A DNA stretch of 64,000 nucleotides from Psilocybe azurescens (Eukaryota > Basidiomycota > Agaricomycetes > Agaricales > Agrocybaceae). Positions 39,211-51,346 of this stretch are shown in pieces (position 1 is the stretch's first letter; every line of letters starts with the position of its first letter). The translations under genes were made by a program, and so were the position numbers. The notes beneath the pieces are model-generated. The model had not been told where the DNA came from. It saw only the letters and a list, made by a program, of their open reading frames with translations, and did not search any database. The DNA is taken from NCBI GenBank assembly GCA_023853785.1, contig JAJIRX010000737.1:160242-224241 (forward strand), read 5' to 3'.

Positions 39211-40646
39211 CTAGCATCCCTCGCCGGCGCGTCTGAAGATTCCAGTCGATGCTAAAATTGTCGGCAGGCGCAGCCAACGTGCCTGAGAGGTTGTTCTGGA
39301 GATTCTAATAAGTGGAGTTGTATATGTCAATGTTTTGTTCATCCTAAGGGTGATGTAAGGAGTATCGGCTAAAACACTAAAATGCTCTTGACGAAGGGTT
39401 GTTAATGCTGATTGACATCGCTTTGTATTTGGATGCCTCCATTTTGACTTCACTTCATGGCAATATGCCAGTTTGAGTTCAAATGTACAGTCTCTACTGG
39501 CCATAACTCGGGAAACGCGTAAGCAGAAGAGAGAACAGTCGAACTCGAGAACGACCTCCGGAAACATAGGAAAGGGAGTGCTATGGAAATGGAATCTGAT
39601 TTTGATTCCGATAGACAAGTATTCCAGGAATCCCGAGCGGATGGGTGAAAGTAAGGGGAAGAAGTAATCTAAATCTGATTCTGAGCGTAGTTGAATCAAG
39701 TTTTCGATATCTACTATCTCGATTGTGTTTGGTATCTCTTATGTCCATAGTTAGCATAATACAGCTTTCTGAATTGAGAGGAAAGACCCACAGATCCTGT
39801 CGTCTATAGTGAGGAAGCGAAGCTCCTCGAGTGTCGTGAAACAAGGTTTCAGGAATTTTTGTATCACATCGCCATCTACAGACGGGTCTATGTAGATTGT
39901 GAGTGACTTCAGCCGAGAAGGATCACGCGGGATGAGTTGAAAAGCGCTAGAAGATCAGGGGAAGAAGTCGCATATTTTTGCTGATACGCAAGATGTTGAA
40001 GTGTGAGCTGTGACCTGGATCCCTTGAGGAGTATACTTGTGCCAAGCTGACCTGCTACAGCCCGAGTGAAATCAGGTTGACACAGCTTGTCAATGCTGGA
40101 ATCGGTAAATATTCATGCCTGTGGATAGTCAGTGAGGTGATGTTTGAAGTAATGGAAGGTAGAAAGAGGTTGTTTATCAATGACACCGGGTCCGCAGCTG
40201 GAAGGAAGTGGCAGAAGGGTAGCCTATACTCGTATTGTCCAGTTTAATGGTCAATTTGTGATTACGTGATATCTTCTTCATAAAAGGCTGAACATTGGGT
40301 CGTGTAGAAGAAGAACGTTTCTTGTATCATCTTCAAGCTCAACACCAATCCCTTGTGGGGTAGGGAGAGGCAAAATCAGGGCTTTCGACTGTAAGATTTG
40401 CAGTAACTCGCGAATATGGGTTGCTTTCGATGATTTCGGGTAGCTCTCATCTTGGTCTTCCTTTTTCTTGTATTTTCTCCACGAATAAAGATAGAAGAAA
40501 ATATATAGCGTAGAGATTGGGGGCGGAAAGAACGATTGACGCGCGCACTGTAGAAGATCAGTTCCCACCCAGTGTCCATTGCTTTCTGAGTCGGCCGCCA
40601 CGTTAACTATGACCTTGTCAATGAGTTCTTGAGGTATCTGTAACAT
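39211..40646 (-). pseudogene. F-box protein, frame-broken
   Basis: Minus strand from ATG 40646: MLQIPQELIDKVIVNVAADS starts an F-box. It continues in another frame as ARVNRSFRPQSLRYIFSSIF, the second half of the F-box, so one base is in excess near 40550. Further on, around 39930-39760, a leucine-rich segment reads LIPRDPSRLKSLTIYIDPSV and CFTTLEELRFLTIDDRICGS, typical of the variable C-terminal part of mushroom F-box proteins. A third open piece at 39211-39699 may be the end. F-box proteins recruit targets to SCF ubiquitin ligases. Several breaks separate the pieces, so it is either a pseudogene or a gene with assembly errors. Confidence 0.55.
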
Positions 40647-40889
40647 TGGATGCGTAGATCTGCGTAGAGATAAGGTAAAGGCAGAATAATGAATTTGGAA
40701 ATGCAGAATGAAATAGTTCCGGCGGTAAACGGCCAAGCCGACTTGGTTTATTTACACCGATGAGTCACGTGTGTTACCATAATTGAACAGTGACGTGATG
40801 ACTTGTTACACTTTCTCGGGATCCTCAGCTCCACCATCATTGCCTGGACACCCGACGGTCGCCCACGCCTGTTCTCCTCCAGTTCTCCC

Positions 40890-43283
40890 ATGACCTCGGG
40901 GGTACCCTACGATCACGCACAGCAGAAAAGAAAGGAGAGAACATTATGTGGTGTAATTCAAGAAGCCGCTGAAGTTGCTCAGGAGAAACGCGAGAACAGG
41001 ACGAAGCCACAGCCATGGATTGTCAGGAAGCTCATGGTGGGGTTCACAATTGGCGTCATGGGGTATGCTGCGTATGTGTATATACGACAGCTATGCTTGC
41101 CCATGATTTGGAAGCGGGAGGGAGCCCCTGCTAGTCAAGGCACCGGCAGTCAGTTACTTTTCCTTCTTTCCCAGATTTGCGATGTGCAAGATTGAACATT
41201 TAAATGATGCTCGAATAGTCGCTTTACTCGCTGTATTCTGCGTGTTGTATTTTTGGATGGTCTGGGCATATTTTATGGTGCGTAATAGCGTCTTACGACG
41301 CGAATACTGCTCATGTATAATCTGTTTGATTCTGCCAGGTTGTAACAACGAGCCCAGGTTATGGACGAGATGTATGTCGGGAGCCAATAATTTTCAACCA
41401 GCATCGAATTCACATTCATCCCTAGCATATCCAAAAGTCAGACAGACCTCTTATCCCTGCCCTTGCCCCCTTTCGCGACTCGTTCCAATCCACTGAACTC
41501 TCCCACCCCGACATCATTCCTTCTCCTCTGCCACCAAGACAAGATGTTGAGATGGGGTATCCCGACTCTTTTCAAAGAGGCCGGTCTTTCTCTGCCGCGA
41601 CATCTCGATCCCAAGCACGCTCTCAAAACTCAGCATTGCAGCAGAAAGAGAGAACGGCCTCGCTGGGCCGTCGTATGAGGATCTGCTCAAACGGGATGCA
41701 GCTTTGCAACCCGATCAGAGTAGTAATGCCGGGCTATTAGACTCGATCTCGGTGCCCAAGCCTGCGTTTACAAACAAGCCGAAGCCCCAATCACCTAATA
41801 TGCCTTCATCCCCGATATCTCTTGCGCCGACCTCCTCTGTGACTGTCGCGTCGCATCAGTGGCATGAGGGAGGCTCAAACCCTCTCAGCCCGAAAATTAA
41901 ACCCAAGAAATCACGACCTTCATCTCATGGTCTGAATTCGACGCCGCCTGAGACACGGAGGAAAGAAATGGAAGAAGCACACAGACTGGAAGCTCTGAAT
42001 GTGACAAGGAAACCGCCTACAAGTGCTGTACTGCAGCCTGTACATAGGTATTGCACAGTCGACGGGATTGTGAAGCCGTATCGGACTCACCACTGCCGTA
42101 TTTGTGGGACCGTGAGTTTAGACTTGCATGCTTTATTTCATTAATTCTCCTTTTCTGATTTAAATCAATTCTTATTTACCCCGTATAGTGTATACTGAAG
42201 TACGACCACCATTGCCCATGTACGTTATGTTCCCCGCAGCTGGTAACTTTTTTTTTGGTCAACTCTCATATCAAACATCCTTCCTCAGGGATAGGTCAAT
42301 GTGTGGGAGCTCGAAATCACAAGGTAAAAGTGAGAAGATCTTTTCGTTGATCACTGTGACTAATTTCTGTACCGCACACAGTTCTTCTTGAATTTCTGCC
42401 AAGCGACCGCTGTCTTCACATCATACACGCTCGGGACATTGATAGCCTACACCGTCATCACATCCAAACCCTCTAGCTCATCAGATATAAACGCCCAAGA
42501 GATCATTATAATCGGGCTGTACGTCATACTTTACCTTCTCATATTGAAACTTCTTGACCAATCATACTGATGGATCTACTCTAGCGCTGGCCTGTTCTTC
42601 CTATTTACTACGCTGCTAGCGATCTCCCATACATATCTAATTCTGGGTGGTCAGACGACTGTGGAAAGTATGCAAATCAGAAGTATGAAGGAGAGAGAAG
42701 ATCGGGCGTTGGCGAAGGCATTTAGCTTTTGGCAATTTGGGTATGTGCCTTTCTTTTGGCATGATGAACAATATTCCGGATGTCCACCTACATATTATTA
42801 TTATTGGTATAAATATGCTGATTCCTTTGTCAACTTGCAGTGCCAAGCGGAGAACATTAAAAAGTGGGACAGGGAATGGGGCAGGCTGAATAAGGAGGGG
42901 AATATTTGGTGGAGAGGAAACTCGCGCGATGAGTGGGTTGACGTAATGGGTAGCAGCTGGATAGGCTGGATATGTGAGTAATATCTTTTTCTCATTTTGT
43001 TTCTATGGCTAGACTAGTCTCGCATTTCGTGGCTCGCAAAGAGTTATGTGTGGTTGATGTGGGGGACTCAGTGTCTCCTACTGAACGCCCACGTGGTGTG
43101 ATGACGTCATATCACTCATTGCGGTCGCCCCTATTTTTTGCGAGTTGCTCACGATATCTATGGTTTTCAGTGCCTACCATTCGCCGCAATGGAAGTAGCG
43201 GCCTAGAATATCCGGTAAACCCAAGATTCGACTTTGAGGGTCGTTGGCGAAAGCGATCGGAATGGCCTGAAGCTTTGCGATGA
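40890..43283 (+). CDS. DHHC palmitoyltransferase (Pfa3-like)
   Basis: DHHC enzymes attach palmitate to protein cysteines in endomembranes. Ten exons: 40890-41148, 41219-41277, 41339-41371, 41426-42111, 42189-42219, 42289-42323, 42382-42518, 42585-42740, 42841-42973 and 43171-43283, about 547 residues. Two N-terminal membrane segments (VGFTIGVMGYAAYVYI and ALLAVFCVLYFWMVWAYFMV), a long Ser/Pro-rich loop, the Cys-rich domain [20 protein letters not shown] plus IGQCVGARNHKFF, two more membrane segments, then the TTxE motif (TTVES). The C-terminus ends YPVNPRFDFEGRWRKRSEWP. The first Cys-x2-Cys pair appears as CTVD, lacking its second Cys. Frame changes by -1 at GGG 41665-41667 and at AAAAA 42859-42863. 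ATG 40890 is the first in frame. Confidence 0.88.
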
Positions 43284-43829
43284 CGATGTCGATGTGCTGG
43301 AAGATACACCAGTTTTTTCAGATCTAGAGACCATTTCTTTTCTCTTCCTTCCTCCTCTTTTCATCTTATGTTATATTTTGAGCCTTTCTGGCTGGATTTG
43401 GGATTTAATCTTCTATTTTGCTTTTACTCGCAGCAGGTCCTATACTACTATCTACTGACATGATTTATGTTTATGATTCTTTTTTTAGCTGTACTTTTAT
43501 TTTGTAGTACCCTACTTACAGATGACCTATCGCTTTGTGCATGCTTTCTGTAACTTATAAATCTGCATTCATTCCTATATTGCCACCAGTGTTTCTTTGA
43601 GGCGGAAGCGTTTACAATCTCACTTGGGCACATTTAGATGACCATCACCCCTTTTATTTATTTTCAAGATATACATCACTCTCCTTTTAGTTAACGAGTT
43701 GAGTAGACCACTAACACCCAAGCTACTACTAGTGATAAATGGTACCCATGCTCTGTCCAGAAATAAATACATCTAGTGATGGGTCTCGCTTCTGAGATAT
43801 GCACAGCGACATACCTTGAGGGCCACTGT
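43284..43829. other. Convergent 3' intergenic segment
   Basis: The segment lies between the stop codons of the palmitoyltransferase (+) and the lectin (-). It is T-rich at the left, consistent with a 3' UTR and poly(A) region. No open frame is supported. Confidence 0.5.
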
Positions 43830-46238
<2,409 letters not shown>

Positions 46239-47344
46239 TTAACCATGCTGAGAATATCTATGTTCATAATGCGCAGGTGGGCTGGCATTGGGATCTGGTT
46301 CGTTTGGTTGCAGATAACGGGAAACTTGTTGTTTTCTATCATCTGAATAATAATATTGCTGCGCGTTATAAACCTCCGTCTGAGATATTTGCTGTGTTCG
46401 ATCCCACACAAAAGGGGAATTTTGCGGTATATATTGCTGGGAATATGTTTGTTGCTGTCTAGACATTGCCTGAGTAGGAGCGTACAGATTGTCTTCTGTA
46501 TAATTCCTTCGGCTCCCATGTATCCACTCTGTCGCAGGTTTAAAATCAGAGGAAGAAGAGTATGTGTTTAACTGTGAGATATTCGGAGATGTCCCTCCGA
46601 GTTGAAGCTGACCCCGGGGTATAATTCGCTTCTGTAGTTGTGTGTAGGAGCTGGATAGAACATCGGCAATATTGGTCTAAGATAAACGCCAGTAGTGCTG
46701 TGAGCATGGGCCATCGATTCTGTTGTCTGTTGATTCGACCATAGCGATGATGGTGATATATCACCGTCACAGTCCGGATTGTGCAGCTGGTAGACTTGTT
46801 GATGCGACTTTTGGCTGCGACAATGAAGGTATGCGACGCCTTGCCTTTGTAAGGGCGAATATATAATGCACAACTAGTTAAGGGAGGACGAGAACAAGGA
46901 CAGCATGAAATCTACTTACATTGACCATCCAGTTCGTGATTTGAACGCCAGACAGACCCGTTATCTCTGATAACTGTTTCTTTTCCTTTTCGTTAGGATA
47001 CGGATAGTCTGCATGCTCGATGATCCAAGATTTGAGGAATTCGGTAACCTCTTTAGTGAACGTTGGTTTCTTCCGCCTGTAAGGAAGGACGGTTGGAGCG
47101 TCCTCGACAACGGGCAGTGATCCTGGAGCTGGGCTCGTGAGCGAAAAACTACTAGTCCTCGTGCTTGACTTTCTCAGTTTCTTCTCCTTCCCTTTGCGGC
47201 CGCCCTAAATGCATTGCGATGACGGCATCAGCATCGGCACCAGGCAGGCATGAATGTTCACTAAGGCCACGGTAACATGAACCTTATTATTAGAATGTGA
47301 GAGATGCGTACCGATATCGATTGCGATTCGGGCTGATGCGACAT
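46239..47344 (-). CDS. TALE-type homeodomain transcription factor
   Basis: Exons on the minus strand: 47312-47344 (MSHQPESQSIS), 46920-47204 and 46844 down to 46239. The homeodomain occupies exon 2 and the start of exon 3: RRKKPTFTKEVTEFLKSWII, EHADYPYPNEKEKKQLSEIT, GLSGVQITNWMVN, then ARRR. The PYP insertion between helices 1 and 2 marks the TALE class, and WMVNARRR is the DNA-recognition helix. A basic stretch (GRKGKEKKLRKSS) precedes it, and a Gln/Tyr-rich low-complexity tail follows (SRQQQTYSQQYIPQ, VYNAQQYYYSDD). The tail is split between frames: near 46774 (one base extra) and at CCCCGGGG 46612-46619 (one base short). It is a single gene without the HD1/HD2 pair expected of a mating-type locus, so a general regulator is more likely. 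Confidence 0.8.
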
Positions 47345-48060
47345 CTACAGTATACGAAGGCGCCAGACCGGGCAGTGAGACTGCTTAGACGTGCGTCTAT
47401 GGGTTCGATGATGTTGCGATCCAAGATCTATTTACATTTCATGCACGTCGGCTAAGCGCCCACACAAAATCAAATAGATCACGTGGGGCTTTTCCTGAAC
47501 AAAGCGAGCCAAGTTAAATTGGAGCGAAGTGTCATCAATCATTGGTGTCAGGACCACTTGAGTCTCGTCGACTTGATTTTCGAAGAGCTTATAGCTGCTT
47601 GTAATCTTTTCAAGTACCCAATTCGATTCGTTAGATCTGCAAAGTTCTCAGATATAAGAATGGCGTTACTATCTGATAAATAGAAAAGACAAGAGCATAG
47701 AATGTCATAGCGCACACTCGTGCGCGAACAGCAGCAAAATTGGGAGCACATTAGTGGGAGTGGTGGTGGTGATTGGCGTGAAGCTCGAAGAAAGCAGAAA
47801 ACAATGATATTTAAATGAAAGAAGAGGATGAATGAATCCAGGTCGTGAAAAAGATATAAGTAAAGTCGTTAATAAGAATGAAGCGAATCGAAAGCAAAAA
47901 AAGTGAAAATAAGAGAAAGTTGAATGAAGCCAGAGATCAAAACAGAGAACAGAAAATAAAATAAAAACAAAGCAAAGAAACCACAGAGAAAAATAGCTCA
48001 AAAGCAGCGCCGGCAGAAACCAGCAATATTGCCCCTCAATTCTGCAACACCTCACGCACC
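47345..48060. other. Intergenic, strand-asymmetric segment
   Basis: From about 47760 to 48005 the plus strand is strongly purine-rich, so the transcribed minus strand of the upstream gene is a long pyrimidine tract. This fits the 3' UTR and terminator region of the 48-51 kb gene. The rest is the promoter of the homeodomain gene. A minus-strand frame running through it is not convincing. Confidence 0.5.
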
Positions 48061-51000
48061 TCACGCGCGAATACGCCACCCATCGCCTTTCCGACTGACC
48101 CTCCCCACTCCTCCGAACCCTTCTCTTACGACAAGCCATAGCCCCGTGCTGCATACCATATCCTTGATCTCCTCCGCTGTGAGCGTCAGTCCGTTGTATG
48201 GCTCGCCCGTGTCCTCGCCAGCCGGCACCGTCGTCTGTCCAGCCCCACCGATCGGGAACCCTTTCCGCCGTACGATGCCCATCCGCTCGACCTCGACATC
48301 CGGGAGCGGGAACGGCACCTTCAGCATGGCGACGACTTTGGGGTGGTGCGGCGTTGGCGAGAGCGTACCCACTTTCACGCGGAGGACCTGCGGCGCAAGG
48401 CCCTGCAGCTGGGGAGAAGTGGACGCGGACCCCCACGACCGTGGTAGGTGCTCCCAGACGCACTGAGCACGTCGTTCGAGCCCGGCGGGCTGTTGGCGTT
48501 CCGCCGTACTTTGAGCGTGCACACCCACGGCGTCTCCGAGTCCTCGGGATCGCTCTCCTCGCCGTCATCGGTCGTCGTCGTATTTTCCCTCCGCAATTTT
48601 CGACCGCCTTCTGTGCCTTCTTCAGACGCAGTAGTGGTGCTGAAACTGCCTGTGCTCATCCTGTTGCGTCGCTTGCTCTCTGACCGGATGCGTTCCTTCG
48701 CATCCCGCTCCCGCGTCCGATTCCGCACACTGGCCCGTTCAACCTCCCCGTCGCTCTCCGCAGCATCGTTCGCAAAGGTCGACTCCCGCCCTGTCGACGT
48801 CCGCCCGCGCCGGCTCTTCTTCGCCTTCGAACCCTTGCTCTCCTTCCCCTTCGCCCGCTTCCACTCGAACCGCACCTCCACGCCCCCATACAGCAGCGGC
48901 GCTGGCCCACCCGCACCGCCGCCGGAGGACGACTCCTGGCTGCGCCCCGCCTTCAGCCCGCCAAACACCCCGGAGTCGCTGAAAGGGTTGCTCACGATCG
49001 ACGGGCGGCGCTTCAGCCACCGCCGGACGAGCCACACGTACATCAGTGCACGCTGCCCCTGGATGAGATTGTCGTGGCTCTCCGCGTTGCGCGGGCTCAG
49101 CACCGAGACGAGCGGCGAGCTGATGCTCGGCGGCGGGGGTGACACCGACGCGGACACGAAGGTGGGCTGGATCCCGAGGATCGGCGGGCGCAGCTGGAGC
49201 TGCTGCTGCTTGAGGTTCACGAGCTCCTCGCGCGCCTGCGACTGGCTTTGCATGAGTGGATACAGTGTGTGTTGTTGGTGTTGCTGGTGCTGGTGCTGGT
49301 GCTGGTGCTGGTGCTGAGCGTGTGACCCGCCTCCGTTTCCGTTCCCATTGTGTCCCCCATGGCTTGAGTCGGCGCTCATCGTCGGGTGCAGGCTCAGCTG
49401 GCTGCGGCTGCTCCTTGCCATGCTCGGATTTGGGGACACATCCCGCTTCTTCTTCTGTGCATCTCTGTCCTCCACGGGCGATCCTGGCACTGCGAGACTG
49501 TTTCCGCTACCCCCGGAAAGCCCTCCAGTGATAACAGCAGATAGTCTGTTTTTGTTGTTTTTCAACGTCGTCTTAAAGGGCGTGGTGATGGCCGATGTCA
49601 GACTGAGATTCCTGCCATGACCTTTTCTCCTTTGCGGGCGCCACGGTCGGGGTAGGCGAGACGATATCGCCCTGTCGCGGAGTTTGAGGCTGGGTCGGGG
49701 TCGTTTGCGAGGAAAGTGGGGATGTGGGCGACAGTGGCTCTTGGAGAGCCGGAGGGTGTTCCCCGACGTCCACGCTTCTCATCATTCTTTCCGAGAAATT
49801 TAGCAGCTACAGGCGCGGGAGTAAGAGAGAAGGATGCAAAGGTTGAGGTGCTGTCCCGCTCGGATGGTGGTTCGGGCGCGGGGTCAAAAGTGGTAGAGTT
49901 GTTTCGTTTGTTGAAAAGTTTGTTGAAGAGGTTACGCTTCTGCGGAGGAGGGGCCTGTGGAGGTGCTACCAATTGTGGGGCCGGCATTGTAATGGGAGCC
50001 GGCATTGACATCTGAACAGGCTCTGACGGTAAAGTGGTGTTGTCATAGAATTGTGTGGAAATGGGCTTGTGCAAAGGCGAACTAGTGTTCCGCAGATTGG
50101 AATGAGATTGCGAATGCAGTGAGGCAGCAGACGACCCTGCGGAGGGCGTTACTGGCCTGCTGCCTGGCTGGAAGAAACCCCACTCTTGGCGGACAGAAGA
50201 CTGTTCCCCGTGTGCTCAAGTTCGTCATCAGCGCGCCTGTTTCATCTACGCTTATCCTCATGCTCTCTCTCTTCGCGTCCTTTTCCTTATCCTTCTCGCC
50301 CCACACTTCCACTGGTTCCAAGAGAGCCAGATCGATGAGCTCGATGCCTCGTTTCTGGAATTTAGCGATTTTTGCATCCGTGCCTGCATCGACGATGACG
50401 TTAGTCATGACATTATGGGCTTGGAGATTGTATAGGGGAATGATAGCCCGTCGGGTGCTGGAGGAAGCTGTACTTGATGCGACTGAGCCGAAGGAGGCTG
50501 TAGATTGGTTGTAGCTGTTGGCATAGGATATATCGGAACGGTTGGAAGTTGTCCGAGCAAGCGAAGCGCCGTCATTACTGCTGGTGGAGCGTGCAGATGT
50601 AGGTGTGGTAGCTATTCCTTCGCCTGCGCCTGATACGACCCCCACTTGGTGGTTTGCCATTTGGAGGCACAAGTTGTACTTGTAGATTCAGTGGATGATT
50701 TGACTTCGATGGTGGAGGTCGAACAAATATGAAAGTCTGCAATATGGTCAGCTTGTGAATATGTAAACGGTCATTAACAGGCAGAGTGGGGTCGAGTCAC
50801 ACGCTTGGCAGCTGCTAGGGAGTTCCTCCGTAGAATCGGGGCGAGGATGACGGAGAGATTTGGGATGATTGGTCGGATCGAGGTAGACTTCTGTACAACG
50901 AGTGCAGAGATGTACGGACAGCGTGTTCGTCGTCAAAAGGGCAAAGACAGTCGAATCGAATGTTGATGTAAGAGAGAGCACCTGCATGTCGAGCAAGAAA

Positions 51001-51346
51001 ATCAAGAAAGATCCATTAGTATTGCTCGAACACATGTCGAAGAGCTATATATTAGCAAACTTTTAACTCACCTGGCCACTGTATTGATAGATTCCAGTTG
51101 CGATCTCGGATATCTGCCCCACCATGCCTGCTATAAGACGAAGAAACATACCTCATTTGCCAGCTTTTCTTTTTCCTTTCCCTTTGGCGGTTGGGGTTCT
51201 ACATCGGCATAGTCCTGGGCTACGACGGACCGCCCATCTGCGTCATCCTCATCGTCTGTGTCGGGATTGATGTTGGGCCTCGGAAGGTCTGGTTGTTGGT
51301 TTATATGGAGAGCTGCGGGTAGAAATGAGGCGAATGAGGAGAGCAT
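48061..51346 (-). CDS. Uncharacterised protein, low-complexity, GC-rich 3' half
   Basis: A minus-strand gene of about 950 residues starts MLSSFASFLPAALHINQQPD. Early exons carry SLTSTFDSTVFALLTTNTLS and VHLCTRCTEVYLDP; later parts have RRAIIPLYNLQAHNVMTNVI with AKFQKRGIELIDLALLEPVE, and a long Ser/Pro/Gly-rich stretch with a His-Gln repeat (49257-49320). A globular C-terminus follows: VLRVKVGTLSPTPHHPKVVA, KVPFPLPDVEVERMG and STGLWLVVREGFGGVGRV, ending GDGWRIRA. At least four frame changes occur at G/C runs: 50639-50643, 50206-50209, 49761-49764 and 48430-48434, plus one near 49605. I do not recognise the family; the conserved ends suggest a real gene. The first intron after LANE is unusually short or misplaced. 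Confidence 0.6.
49257..49320. repeat. Hexanucleotide coding microsatellite
   Basis: GCTGGT-type repeats on the plus strand encode alternating His-Gln on the minus strand inside the GC-rich uncharacterised gene. At least five near-perfect units are visible at about 49280-49316, with degenerate units upstream. Such tracts vary in length between alleles. Confidence 0.85.

Noticed and set aside
46239..47344. Mating-type homeodomain locus
   Set aside because: Only one homeodomain gene is present and it is of the TALE/PYP class. There is no divergent HD1/HD2 pair and no MIP or beta-flanking gene nearby.
47705..48568. Minus-strand open frame of 287 codons
   Set aside because: It overlaps the last exon of the uncharacterised gene in another frame. 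The alternative frame has the conserved-looking C-terminus ending GDGWRIRA, while this one is Arg-rich then low complexity.
48448..49317. Plus-strand open frame of 289 codons
   Set aside because: It is antisense to the GC-rich minus-strand gene; high GC reduces stop codons, and the protein is a Ser/Arg/Cys-rich shadow with no domain.
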